This document shows positions 35,038 to 43,085 of a DNA stretch of 64,000 nucleotides, one piece after another. The stretch is from Flavobacteriaceae bacterium LSUCC0859 (lineage in GTDB: Bacteria; Bacteroidota; Bacteroidia; Flavobacteriales; Flavobacteriaceae). The stretch lies in contig JAKOGP010000005.1 in assembly GCA_022239325.1 (NCBI GenBank), forward strand, positions 166,041-230,040, in the 5' to 3' direction. Under the pieces are notes generated by a model, which did no database searches, was not told where the DNA came from, and worked only from the letters and a program-made list of their open reading frames with translations. How positions within the stretch are numbered: position 1 is the first letter of the stretch; each line of letters starts with the position of its first letter. A program made the position numbers and the translations under genes.

Positions 35038-36090
35038 TTATTTCTTATCCTCAAAAGCATTCCAACCCTGGGCTTGGAGTGGAATTTTGGTGTTGGCACG
35101 GGTTACCAGATATGCCCCAGCAGCCGCCTGTGTCATGTGGCCAATGACTGTTAAGTTTGGGTTGCCTTTTATTTTGTCATAGTCAGAGGGGGCTATGGTA
35201 AAGAGCAGCTCGTAGTCTTCCCCTCCTGAAAGGGCCACGGTGGTGCTATCTAAATGAAACTCCTCACAGCTAGAGATAACCGTGGGGTCTAATGGAATTT
35301 TGTCTTCATAGAGGTCACAACCCAGCTTGCTGGCCTTGCAGAGGTGTAAAATCTCGGAGGAAAGCCCATCTGAAATGTCTATCATAGCCGTTGGCTTTAC
35401 CTCTAAAGCCGCCAGGAGTTCTGGAATGTCTTTTCTTGCCTCTGGTTTTAACTGCCGCTGTACAATATAGTGATAGGGCTCTAAATCTGGCTGGCTCTGT
35501 GGGTTTACGGCATAGACTGCCTTTTCTCTTTCCAGAACCTGTAAGCCCATATAAGCGCCTCCTAAGTCTCCAGAAACCACCAAAAGGTCATTTTCTTTAG
35601 CCCCGGAGCGGTAGCATAGCTTTTCTGGGGCAGCGGTGCCCAAGGCAGTAATAGAAATGATCATCCCCTTGGTGCTAGAGGTGGTGTCCCCACCCACCAC
35701 GTCTACCCCATAGGTCTGAGCCGCATGCCGCACCCCAGCGTAAAAGGCCTCCAGGGCTTCTAGGGAAAAGCGGTTAGACACGGCTATAGAAACCGTGATT
35801 TGGGTGGCGGTAGCGTTCATGGCGTACACATCCGAAAGGTTTACCACCACGGCTTTGTAGCCCAAATGCTGTAGCGGCATATAGGCCAAATCAAAGTGTA
35901 CCCCCTCTACCAGCATGTCTGTGGTGAGCACAGTTTGCAGCTCGGAGTGGTCCAAGACGGCAGCGTCGTCTCCTATTCCTAGCTTGGTACTAGGCTGGCT
36001 TTGAGGTAAGTCTTTGGTTAAATGGTCTATAAGTCCAAACTCTCCTAGATTTTCTAGGTCGGTCTTCTGTGGGTTTTTTGCTTCTAACAT
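35038..36090 (-). CDS. thiL: Thiamine-monophosphate kinase
   Basis: I start at the ATG at 36090 (MLEAKNPQKTDLENLGEFGL), giving 350 residues. ThiL phosphorylates thiamine monophosphate to the coenzyme thiamine diphosphate with ATP. Seen motifs are the N-terminal GIGDDAAVLD metal-binding loop, TTDMLVEGVHF, NLSDVYAM (metal ligand Asp), the GGDTTSS loop and SGGEDYELLF near the C-terminus, all in the family order. It is divergent from the suf operon, with about 60 bp between the starts. No TPP riboswitch is visible upstream, and no other thi genes are nearby. Confidence 0.93.
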   Translation of the reverse strand: MLEAKNPQKTDLENLGEFGLIDHLTKDLPQSQPSTKLGIGDDAAVLDHSELQTVLTTDMLVEGVHFDLAYMPLQHLGYKAVVVNLSDVYAMNATATQITVSIAVSNRFSLEALEAFYAGVRHAAQTYGVDVVGGDTTSSTKGMIISITALGTAAPEKLCYRSGAKENDLLVVSGDLGGAYMGLQVLEREKAVYAVNPQSQPDLEPYHYIVQRQLKPEARKDIPELLAALEVKPTAMIDISDGLSSEILHLCKASKLGCDLYEDKIPLDPTVISSCEEFHLDSTTVALSGGEDYELLFTIAPSDYDKIKGNPNLTVIGHMTQAAAGAYLVTRANTKIPLQAQGWNAFEDKK

Positions 36091-36113
36091 GCCGCAAAAA
36101 TACAATCTTTGCG

Positions 36114-36121
36114 TATATTTG
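36114..36121 (+). promoter_or_regulatory. Candidate -7 element of the suf operon
   Basis: TATATTTG matches TAnnTTTG exactly and lies 29 bp before the ATG of the first suf gene, in the short space shared with divergent thiL. A clear -33 TTG is not visible at the usual distance, so the call is moderate. No IscR- or Fur-like palindrome was recognised here. Confidence 0.45.
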
Positions 36122-36150
36122 TGTCTAATTTAGAATTAATCTATCTAAGA

Positions 36151-36480
36151 ATGATCAGCGTATCTGAAACAGCGAGTAAAAAAGTGCAGAGCCTCATGGA
36201 AGAAGAGGGCTACAATGCACAGACCGACTTTGTGAGGGTAGGCGTTAAAAGTGGTGGCTGTAGCGGACTTTCCTATGAGCTCACCTTTGACAAGCAACCC
36301 ACAGAAACGGACAAGGTTTTTGAAGACAGCAATGTGCGTATTTTGGTAGACAAAAAAAGTTTTTTATACCTGGTAGGCACGGTGCTGGAATACTCTGGCG
36401 GCCTCAATGGCAAGGGATTTGTATTTAACAATCCCAACGCCCAACGCAGTTGTGGCTGCGGAGAGAGTTTTTCTCTTTAA
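36151..36480 (+). CDS. sufA: HesB/IscA-type iron-sulfur cluster carrier of the suf operon
   Basis: The ATG at 36151 gives 109 residues, the normal A-type carrier length; earlier in-frame starts would overlap the promoter. The three conserved cluster-binding cysteines are present: C37 (SGGCSGLSY) and C101 plus C103 (RSCGCGESF). A-type carriers receive clusters from the SufBCD scaffold and hand them to apoproteins such as the succinate dehydrogenase iron-sulfur subunit. It is the first gene of the operon, 27 bp before sufB. ErpA-like function cannot be told apart from SufA by sequence alone. Confidence 0.88.
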   Translation: MISVSETASKKVQSLMEEEGYNAQTDFVRVGVKSGGCSGLSYELTFDKQPTETDKVFEDSNVRILVDKKSFLYLVGTVLEYSGGLNGKGFVFNNPNAQRSCGCGESFSL

Positions 36481-36507
36481 ACACGCACCACCCTATAAAA
36501 AAAGAAA

Positions 36508-37953
36508 ATGGCATACACGGAAGAAGAATTAAAAAAAGAACTGGAGACCAAGGAGTACGAGTACGGCTTTTATACAGACATTGAATCCGATACTTTTCCA
36601 ATAGGGCTTAGCGAAGAAATTGTCGTAGCCATCTCCAAGAAAAAAGAAGAACCAGAATGGATGACCCAATGGCGTTTAGACGCCTACCGGGCCTGGCTAG
36701 AAATGGAAGAGCCAGAGTGGGCCAATGTGCACTATGAAAAACCTAATTTTCAAGACATTTCTTACTACTCTGCGCCCAACAAAAAACCCAAGTACAATTC
36801 CATAGACGAGGTAGACCCAGAGTTGCTAGACACTTTTAAGCGTTTGGGTATTTCCTTGGACGAGCAAAAAAAACTAGCCGGTGTGGCGGTAGACATTGTC
36901 ATGGACTCTGTTTCGGTAGCCACCACCTTTAAAAAGACACTGGCAGAAAAGGGTATTATTTTTTGTTCTATCTCGGAAGCCATACAGGAGCATCCGGAAT
37001 TGATTAAAAAATACATCGGCACGGTAGTGCCTCAGAAAGACAACTACTACGCAGCACTAAACTCTGCTGTGTTCTCAGATGGCTCTTTCTGTTATATTCC
37101 AAAAGGCGTTCGCTGCCCTATGGAACTCTCTACTTATTTTAGAATTAATCAGGCGGGAACTGGACAGTTTGAGCGCACCTTAGTGGTGGCAGATGAAGGT
37201 TCCTATGTGAGTTATTTGGAGGGCTGTACTGCCCCTTCTAGAGATGAAAACCAGCTGCACGCAGCCGTGGTAGAACTCATTGCCTTGGACGACGCAGAAA
37301 TTAAATACTCTACCGTGCAAAACTGGTTCCCTGGGAACAAAGAGGGAAAAGGTGGGGTATACAATTTTGTGACCAAAAGAGGGATTTGTGAAAACCGAGC
37401 CAAGATTTCTTGGACCCAAGTAGAAACAGGCTCTGCGGTAACTTGGAAATACCCCTCTTGTGTGCTTAAGGGAGACCACTCTATTGGAGAATTTTACTCC
37501 ATTGCCGTGACCAACAACTTCCAACAGGCAGACACCGGAACCAAGATGATACACCTGGGAAAAAACACCAAGAGTACCATTATCTCCAAGGGAATCTCTG
37601 CTGGTAAATCTCAAAATTCTTATCGCGGCTTGGTACAGGTGGGTTCCAGAGCAGAAAATGCCAGGAACTTCTCTCAGTGCGACTCCCTACTTATGGGAGA
37701 CCAATGTGGGGCGCATACCTTCCCTTATATTGAGGCCAAAAACAAAACGGCCATGATAGAACACGAGGCTACCACCTCTAAAATTGGTGAAGATCAAATT
37801 TTTTACTGCAACCAACGCGGGATAGACACTGAAAAAGCCATTGCCCTTATCGTAAACGGCTTTAGCAAAGAAGTGTTGAACAAACTGCCCATGGAGTTTG
37901 CAGTAGAAGCTCAAAAATTATTAGAAATTAGTTTAGAAGGCTCTGTGGGATAG
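36508..37953 (+). CDS. sufB: Fe-S cluster assembly scaffold SufB
   Basis: This 481-residue protein is full length for SufB. It contains the family blocks [40 protein letters not shown], the cysteine in [60 protein letters not shown] and [20 protein letters not shown]. SufB forms a complex with SufC and SufD in which the nascent cluster is built from sulfur delivered by SufS-SufE. It stands in the standard position between sufA and sufC. Confidence 0.95.
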   Translation: MAYTEEELKKELETKEYEYGFYTDIESDTFPIGLSEEIVVAISKKKEEPEWMTQWRLDAYRAWLEMEEPEWANVHYEKPNFQDISYYSAPNKKPKYNSIDEVDPELLDTFKRLGISLDEQKKLAGVAVDIVMDSVSVATTFKKTLAEKGIIFCSISEAIQEHPELIKKYIGTVVPQKDNYYAALNSAVFSDGSFCYIPKGVRCPMELSTYFRINQAGTGQFERTLVVADEGSYVSYLEGCTAPSRDENQLHAAVVELIALDDAEIKYSTVQNWFPGNKEGKGGVYNFVTKRGICENRAKISWTQVETGSAVTWKYPSCVLKGDHSIGEFYSIAVTNNFQQADTGTKMIHLGKNTKSTIISKGISAGKSQNSYRGLVQVGSRAENARNFSQCDSLLMGDQCGAHTFPYIEAKNKTAMIEHEATTSKIGEDQIFYCNQRGIDTEKAIALIVNGFSKEVLNKLPMEFAVEAQKLLEISLEGSVG

Positions 37954-37991
37954 GCCCAGACTTGGGACCCCCACACATAAAGAATAAAAAA

Positions 37992-38744
37992 ATGCTAGAA
38001 ATTAAAGACTTACACGCTAGTGTAGAAGGAAAAGAGATATTAAAGGGAATTAACCTAGTGGTAAAACCAGGGGAGGTACACGCTATTATGGGGCCTAACG
38101 GCGCCGGTAAAAGTACACTTGCCTCTGTAGTAGCCGGAAAAGATGAGTTTGAAGTAACCCAAGGAAGCGTGGTACTAGAAGGCGAAGACCTGGCGGACGA
38201 TGCGCCTGAAGAACGCGCCCACAAAGGGGTGTTCCTCTCTTTTCAGTATCCGGTAGAAATCCCTGGGGTTACCGTAACCAACTTTATGAAGACCGCCATT
38301 AACGAGTCTCGCAAAGCCAGAGGTCAGGAAGACATGCCAGCCAATGAGATGCTCAAAATGATCAAAGAAAAGGCAGAGCTCTTAGAAATAGACCGTAAAT
38401 TCTTGTCTAGATCTCTTAACGAAGGTTTTTCTGGTGGGGAGAAAAAGAGAAATGAAATTTTCCAAATGGCCATGTTAGAACCCAAAGTGGCCATCTTAGA
38501 TGAGACAGATTCTGGATTGGACATAGACGCCCTTAGAATTGTGGCAGGCGGGGTAAACAAGCTGCGCTCTAAAGACAACGCGGTGGTGGTTATTACCCAC
38601 TACCAAAGGCTCTTAGACTATATTGTTCCAGACTTTGTACACGTATTATACGACGGTAAAATTGTAAAATCTGGAGACGCGAGTTTGGCTCTAGAATTAG
38701 AAGAAAAAGGCTACGACTGGATTAAACAAGAAATGGCACTATAG
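37992..38744 (+). CDS. sufC: Fe-S cluster assembly ATPase SufC
   Basis: The ATG at 37992 (MLEIKDLHASVEGKEILKGI) gives 250 residues; a TTG at 37962 adds ten unlikely residues. It has an ABC-type Walker A GPNGAGKS (34-41), a signature motif SGGEKKRNE and Walker B VAILDETDSGLDID, with the following switch His in VVITHYQR. SufC is the soluble ATPase that changes the conformation of the SufB-SufD pair. Its stop is directly followed by the sufD ATG with no spacer, which points to coupled translation. Confidence 0.95.
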   Translation: MLEIKDLHASVEGKEILKGINLVVKPGEVHAIMGPNGAGKSTLASVVAGKDEFEVTQGSVVLEGEDLADDAPEERAHKGVFLSFQYPVEIPGVTVTNFMKTAINESRKARGQEDMPANEMLKMIKEKAELLEIDRKFLSRSLNEGFSGGEKKRNEIFQMAMLEPKVAILDETDSGLDIDALRIVAGGVNKLRSKDNAVVVITHYQRLLDYIVPDFVHVLYDGKIVKSGDASLALELEEKGYDWIKQEMAL

Positions 38745-40061
38745 ATGGAACTGAAAGACAAATTAGTACACGCTTTTATGGCCTTTGAAAACCAGCTAGA
38801 CTTGGACCACCCGGTGCATGAAGTTCGTTCTGCGGCCATAAAAACTTTTGAAAAGCAGGGCTTTCCCAACAAAAAGATGGAGGCTTGGAAGTACACTTCT
38901 CTGAAATCTCTAGAGAAAATAGATTTTAGTCTGTTTCCTAAAAACAGCCCATCTCTGGAGTACAGCGCAGTTAAAGAATACTTTTTACACGAGGTAGACA
39001 CCTATAAAATTGTCTTTGTAGACGGGGTGTACAGCTCTTATCTCTCGGAGACCACCCACCAGGGAATTGATGTTTGTCTGATGTCTGCGGCCCTAACCAA
39101 AGACATGTACAAGCCAGTAATAGAGGCCTATTTTAATAAAATTGCTCCCTTGGAGGAGAATTTAACGGCCCTAAACACGGCCTTTAGCAAGGAGGGTGCC
39201 TTTATTCACATTCCCAAGAATACCCAGGCCATGAAGCCTATTGAAATTATTCATTTAGCTACGGGTGCTGCTAGCGCGCTGATGCTACAACCTAGAAACC
39301 TGATTGTAGTAGACCAAAATGCAGAGGTTCAAATTGTAGAGCGACACCAGAGTCTCACGGAAAACGAGGTGTTTACCAATGCCGTTACAGAGATTTTTGC
39401 AGACAAAAGCGCTATAGTAGACTTCTATAAAATTCAAAACGACGCCCACACGGCCAGTTTGGTAGACAACACCTATATAGACCAAAAAGACCATTCTGTA
39501 GTAAAAGTGCACACCTTCTCTTTTGGAGGCAAACTCATTAGAAACAATCTGAATTTTTATCAGAATGGAGAGCGTATAGACTCTACGATGAAAGGGGTAA
39601 CCATTATTGGAGACAAGCAGCATATAGACCACCATACCTTAGTGCACCATCGCCAGCCTAACTGTGAAAGCCACCAAGACTACAAAGGCATTTATGACGG
39701 TAGCAGTACTGGGGTCTTTAACGGAAAAATTATCGTAGACCGCCTGGCTCAGAAAACCAATGCCTTCCAGCAGAACAACAATTTGCTTATCTCTGACAAG
39801 GCCACCATTAACACCAAGCCTCAGTTAGAGATTTTTGCAGACGACGTGAAGTGTTCTCACGGTTGTACCATTGGCCAGCTAGACCAAGACGCCCTATTCT
39901 ATTTACAGTCTAGGGGGATTGGGAAAAAAGAAGCCCAGGCCCTACTCATGTACGCCTTTGCCAACAATGTGCTGGCCTCTGTGCGCATTCCAGAACTCAA
40001 AAGAAGAATTAATGCTCTGATTGCCCTTAAATTAGGGGTGCAATTGGGATTTGATTTATAA
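38745..40061 (+). CDS. sufD: Fe-S cluster assembly protein SufD
   Basis: This 438-residue protein is a paralogue of SufB with a helical N-terminus (KKMEAWKYTSLKSLEKIDFS) and the right-handed beta-helix core. The C-terminal signature DDVKCSHGCTIGQLDQDALF, with KCSHGCT and the conserved His, plus YLQSRGIGKKEAQALLMYAF, are characteristic. SufD partners SufB and is needed for iron entry into the scaffold. It begins at the base after the sufC stop and is 4 bp before sufS. Confidence 0.94.
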   Translation: MELKDKLVHAFMAFENQLDLDHPVHEVRSAAIKTFEKQGFPNKKMEAWKYTSLKSLEKIDFSLFPKNSPSLEYSAVKEYFLHEVDTYKIVFVDGVYSSYLSETTHQGIDVCLMSAALTKDMYKPVIEAYFNKIAPLEENLTALNTAFSKEGAFIHIPKNTQAMKPIEIIHLATGAASALMLQPRNLIVVDQNAEVQIVERHQSLTENEVFTNAVTEIFADKSAIVDFYKIQNDAHTASLVDNTYIDQKDHSVVKVHTFSFGGKLIRNNLNFYQNGERIDSTMKGVTIIGDKQHIDHHTLVHHRQPNCESHQDYKGIYDGSSTGVFNGKIIVDRLAQKTNAFQQNNNLLISDKATINTKPQLEIFADDVKCSHGCTIGQLDQDALFYLQSRGIGKKEAQALLMYAFANNVLASVRIPELKRRINALIALKLGVQLGFDL

Positions 40062-40065
40062 GCCT

Positions 40066-41286
40066 ATGTCCCTACTAGACGTGAAAGCCATTAGAAAAGA
40101 TTTTCCCATCCTTTCTAGAAAGGTCCATGGGCAGGAGTTGGTGTATTTAGACAATGCGGCTACTTCTCAAACGCCACAGGCCGTAATAGACAGCATAGTG
40201 CACTATTACAGCCACTACAATGCCAACATTCACCGGGGGGTTCATAGCCTTTCTCAAGAGGCTACCGATGCCTATGAGCAGACCAGAATAAAAATCCAAA
40301 AGCATTTTAATGCGGCCCATGCCCATGAGATTATTCTCACGGCTGGCACCACCCATGCCATTAACATCGTGGCCTCTGGTTACCAGGAACTGCTTCAGGC
40401 GGGCGATGTGCTTTTGGTTTCTGCCCTGGAGCACCACTCTAATATTGTGCCTTGGCAAATGCTATGTGAAAAAACTGGTGCAGAGCTTCAAGTGATTCCC
40501 ATGCTCCAAAACGGGACCTTGGACATGGCGGCTTACCACGCCATGATCTCTCCCAAAGTAAAACTGGTCTTTTGCAACCACGTATCCAATGCACTGGGTA
40601 CCGTAAACCCCATAGAGGAGATCATTGGCGCGGCCCACGCAGTGGGTGCAGCCGTCCTGATAGACGGCGCGCAAGCCGCCCCACACCTTCAGGCCAACGT
40701 TCAGGCCTTAGGGGTAGACTTCTATACGGTCTCTGCCCACAAGCTCTGCGGCCCTACGGGTGTTGGCGTACTCTATGGCAAGCAGGCCCTTTTAGAGCAG
40801 CTGCCTCCCTACCAGGGCGGTGGAGAAATGATTGCTACGGTAAGCTTTGAAAAAACTACCTATGCTGGGCTGCCCCACAAATTTGAGGCAGGAACCCCAA
40901 ACATCTGTGGCGGGATTGCCTTTGGCGCCGCCTTAGATTATATGCACGGAATTGGTTTTGACCAGATTGCAGCCTACGAACAAGAACTTTTAGACTACGC
41001 CACCCAGGCGCTTTTAGCCATTGAAGGCTTAAAAATATACGGAACCGCTGCCCGCAAAACTGCTGTAATTTCCTTTAATATAGAAGGGCTACATCCCTAT
41101 GACATTGGCAGCATTCTAGACCAAATGGGGATAGCCGTGCGCACTGGCCACCACTGTGCCCAACCCATTATGGACTACTATCAAATTCCCGGAACGGTAC
41201 GGGCTAGTTTTAGTTTTTACAATACCTTTGAAGAGGTAGACCGCCTGGTGGCGGGGGTTAAAAAAGCAAAAAGCATGTTATGTTAG
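40066..41286 (+). CDS. sufS: Cysteine desulfurase SufS
   Basis: The ATG at 40066 gives 406 residues. It is a group II cysteine desulfurase using pyridoxal phosphate: K226 in SAHKLCGPTGVG is the PLP Schiff-base lysine, and C364 in RTGHHCAQP is the persulfide-forming cysteine. Other cofactor contacts are visible in TAGTTHAIN, EHHSNIVPW and DGAQAAPH. It removes sulfur from cysteine and passes it to SufE. The next gene overlaps its end by 7 nt, consistent with a SufS-SufE pair made in step. Confidence 0.95.
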   Translation: MSLLDVKAIRKDFPILSRKVHGQELVYLDNAATSQTPQAVIDSIVHYYSHYNANIHRGVHSLSQEATDAYEQTRIKIQKHFNAAHAHEIILTAGTTHAINIVASGYQELLQAGDVLLVSALEHHSNIVPWQMLCEKTGAELQVIPMLQNGTLDMAAYHAMISPKVKLVFCNHVSNALGTVNPIEEIIGAAHAVGAAVLIDGAQAAPHLQANVQALGVDFYTVSAHKLCGPTGVGVLYGKQALLEQLPPYQGGGEMIATVSFEKTTYAGLPHKFEAGTPNICGGIAFGAALDYMHGIGFDQIAAYEQELLDYATQALLAIEGLKIYGTAARKTAVISFNIEGLHPYDIGSILDQMGIAVRTGHHCAQPIMDYYQIPGTVRASFSFYNTFEEVDRLVAGVKKAKSMLC

Positions 41287-41714
41287 ACTCCATAGAAAAT
41301 ATTCAAGCAGAGATTGTAGAGGAATTTGCCTTTTTTGAAGACTGGATGCAGCGCTACGAGCATATGATTTCTTTAGGAAAATCTCTACCGCTCATTGCCC
41401 CAGATTACAAAAACGAAGACCACCTTATTAAGGGTTGCCAATCTAAGGTCTGGGTACATGCGGCGCTAGAAGACAACAAATTGGTGTTTACCGCAGACTC
41501 AGACGCCATTATTACCAAGGGGATTATTGCCATTCTCATACGCGCCTTCTCCAATCAGAAACCTGCAGACATTTTAGAGGCTAAAACAGACTTTATAGAC
41601 CAAATTGGCCTCAAGGAGCACCTCTCTGCCACTAGAGCCAATGGCCTACTGAGCATGATAAAACAGATAAAATTATACGCGGTGGCGTATCAGACGCAAG
41701 TCAAAGAAGAATAA
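41280..41714 (+). CDS. sufE: Sulfur acceptor protein SufE
   Basis: This 144-residue protein starts at an ATG overlapping the sufS stop (7-nt overlap). The acceptor cysteine is C53 in HLIKGCQSKVWVH, a hallmark of SufE. SufE takes persulfide sulfur from SufS C364, stimulates the desulfurase and delivers sulfur to SufB. Length and C-terminal part (LSATRANGLLSMIKQIKLYA) are normal for the family. Confidence 0.94.
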   Translation: MLDSIENIQAEIVEEFAFFEDWMQRYEHMISLGKSLPLIAPDYKNEDHLIKGCQSKVWVHAALEDNKLVFTADSDAIITKGIIAILIRAFSNQKPADILEAKTDFIDQIGLKEHLSATRANGLLSMIKQIKLYAVAYQTQVKEE

Positions 41715-41796
41715 AACAACTGCTAGGTTCCCCTAGGGCTCTAAAAAAGGAGCTACGAAGAAAGCCCAGCAAGAACATCATACAATAACGGACATC

Positions 41797-42117
41797 ATGG
41801 AAGAATCTAAAGACCTTCAATTGGGAGAACAAATCGTAGCGGTACTCAAAACCATTTACGACCCAGAAATCCCCGTAGATATTTATGAACTGGGCCTCAT
41901 TTACGACGTCCTGGTAAACGAAGACCAAGAGGTAAAAATCCTCATGACGCTCACCTCGCCCAATTGTCCTGTGGCAGAAACCCTTCCGGTAGAGGTAGAG
42001 GAAAAAGTAAAGTCTATAGACGCGGTAAAAGACGCAGAGGTAGAAATTACCTTTGACCCACCATGGACCCAAGAACTCATGAGCGAAGCTGCCAAATTAG
42101 AATTGGGCATGCTCTAA
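41797..42117 (+). CDS. SUF-associated DUF59/MIP18 family protein
   Basis: This 106-residue DUF59 protein shows the typical TIYDPEIPVDIYELGLIYDV start and the MTLTSPNCPVAETLP motif with the conserved cysteine, ending with FDPPWTQELMSEAAKLELGM. DUF59 proteins such as SufT and eukaryotic MIP18 help mature Fe-S proteins under stress or high demand. It follows sufE by 82 bp on the same strand, the usual place in Bacteroidota suf operons. The biochemical role in this phylum is inferred. Confidence 0.88.
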   Translation: MEESKDLQLGEQIVAVLKTIYDPEIPVDIYELGLIYDVLVNEDQEVKILMTLTSPNCPVAETLPVEVEEKVKSIDAVKDAEVEITFDPPWTQELMSEAAKLELGML

Positions 42118-42193
42118 GCGTGATTTAAAAGACTTAGAGGCCCGTTAAAAAAGCATCGGCCTCAGGGCCCAAAAGCAAAAAGCACCAAAGCGG

Positions 42194-42712
42194 ATGAACT
42201 CAGAAGACTTCCCCATAGAAAATAGGGTGGCCAACAGCGCCCTAGAAACCTTTAATCTAGAGGACCACTACCCCCTGGGCCAAAGGGCTACTTTAGACAT
42301 TAGCCAATGGCTGTTCGAGGGTTTTATACTCAGAGAAAAAGACTTTAGAGCCGCCCTAAAAGCCCACGATTGGGCCCAATACCAAGACCAACACCTAGCC
42401 CTCTATTGCAGCTCAGACGCCATTATTCCTGCCTGGGCCTTTATGCTGGTAAATACCCTAGTCTCCCCCTATGCAAAAACCGTGATAAAAGGAGATTTAG
42501 AGGCCTTAGAAAGCCATTTATACCAAGACGCTCTCTCAAAGATAGACTGGAGCCCCTACCAGGACAAAGCAGTTATTATCAAGGGCTGTAGCCAAAAACC
42601 CGTACCACAAAACGCCTACCTCTGGGCCACCACCGCCCTGCAAAAAGTAGCCAAAAGCCTCATGTACGGAGAAGCCTGCTCTGCGGTCCCGCTTTACAAG
42701 CAAAAAAAATAG
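42194..42712 (+). CDS. DUF2480 family protein at the end of the suf operon
   Basis: This 172-residue protein starts NSEDFPIENRVANSALETFN and contains the DISQWLFEGFILREKDFR and CSSDAIIPAWAFMLV blocks and a late KGCSQKPVPQNAYLWATTAL segment, features of the DUF2480 family. That family is nearly restricted to Bacteroidota and regularly ends the suf operon. Conserved cysteines in CSSDAIIP and GCSQKPVP could bind metal or sulfur, but no function is known. There is no terminator of note before the next promoter. Confidence 0.8.
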   Translation: MNSEDFPIENRVANSALETFNLEDHYPLGQRATLDISQWLFEGFILREKDFRAALKAHDWAQYQDQHLALYCSSDAIIPAWAFMLVNTLVSPYAKTVIKGDLEALESHLYQDALSKIDWSPYQDKAVIIKGCSQKPVPQNAYLWATTALQKVAKSLMYGEACSAVPLYKQKK

Positions 42713-42735
42713 GGGAATTCTCTATATATCCCTTA

Positions 42736-42767
42736 TTGTTTTGATTTCATAAAATCTTATATCTTTG
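42736..42767 (+). promoter_or_regulatory. Promoter upstream of the small secreted protein and the thrombospondin-type-3 protein
   Basis: TATCTTTG at 42760-42767 matches the -7 consensus TAnnTTTG, with a TTG at 42736-42738 about 21 bp upstream as the -33 element. It lies 19 bp before the ATG at 42787 and probably drives both that gene and the large gene at 43086, starting a transcription unit separate from suf. Confidence 0.55.
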
Positions 42768-42786
42768 CTTTCATATTGAAGCACTG

Positions 42787-43065
42787 ATGCGATTATCGAT
42801 AAAACACTTTTTTTTCTATTTTATTTTTATCGCTTCCTATCTACATGTAGGTGCTCAAAACATTATAGTCAAATTTGAGCCCTATTATTATTTCTCCAAT
42901 AGCTTCTCATATTCAGTTACTGAAACCACCATTAACGATTTTAGTGCCAATAATTACAACACCACAGCAAATAATGGGCCTACCAAAGTTACCGTAGGAA
43001 TTTTATTAGATGGAGTCAATGATTATATCAGGACTAACAACGAACGGCTGTATGTAAATTATTAA
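42787..43065 (+). CDS. Small secreted protein, possibly a remnant of a LamG-containing surface protein
   Basis: This 92-residue protein has a signal peptide (MRLSIKHFFFYFIFIASYLH, ending VGAQ). I do not recognise a complete family. The end, GILLDGVNDYIRTNN, resembles the opening motif of LamG/concanavalin-like domains (LDGVNDYV), after which the reading frame stops. It could therefore be the shortened start of a former adhesin, or a genuine small exoprotein. It lies 20 bp before the 1646-residue surface protein and shares its promoter. Confidence 0.5.
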   Translation: MRLSIKHFFFYFIFIASYLHVGAQNIIVKFEPYYYFSNSFSYSVTETTINDFSANNYNTTANNGPTKVTVGILLDGVNDYIRTNNERLYVNY

Positions 43066-43085
43066 ATGTTATTATCATAAAATTC

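Noticed and set aside
36060..36150. TPP riboswitch upstream of thiL
   Set aside because: The divergent region is too short, and the conserved riboswitch core is not seen on the minus strand.
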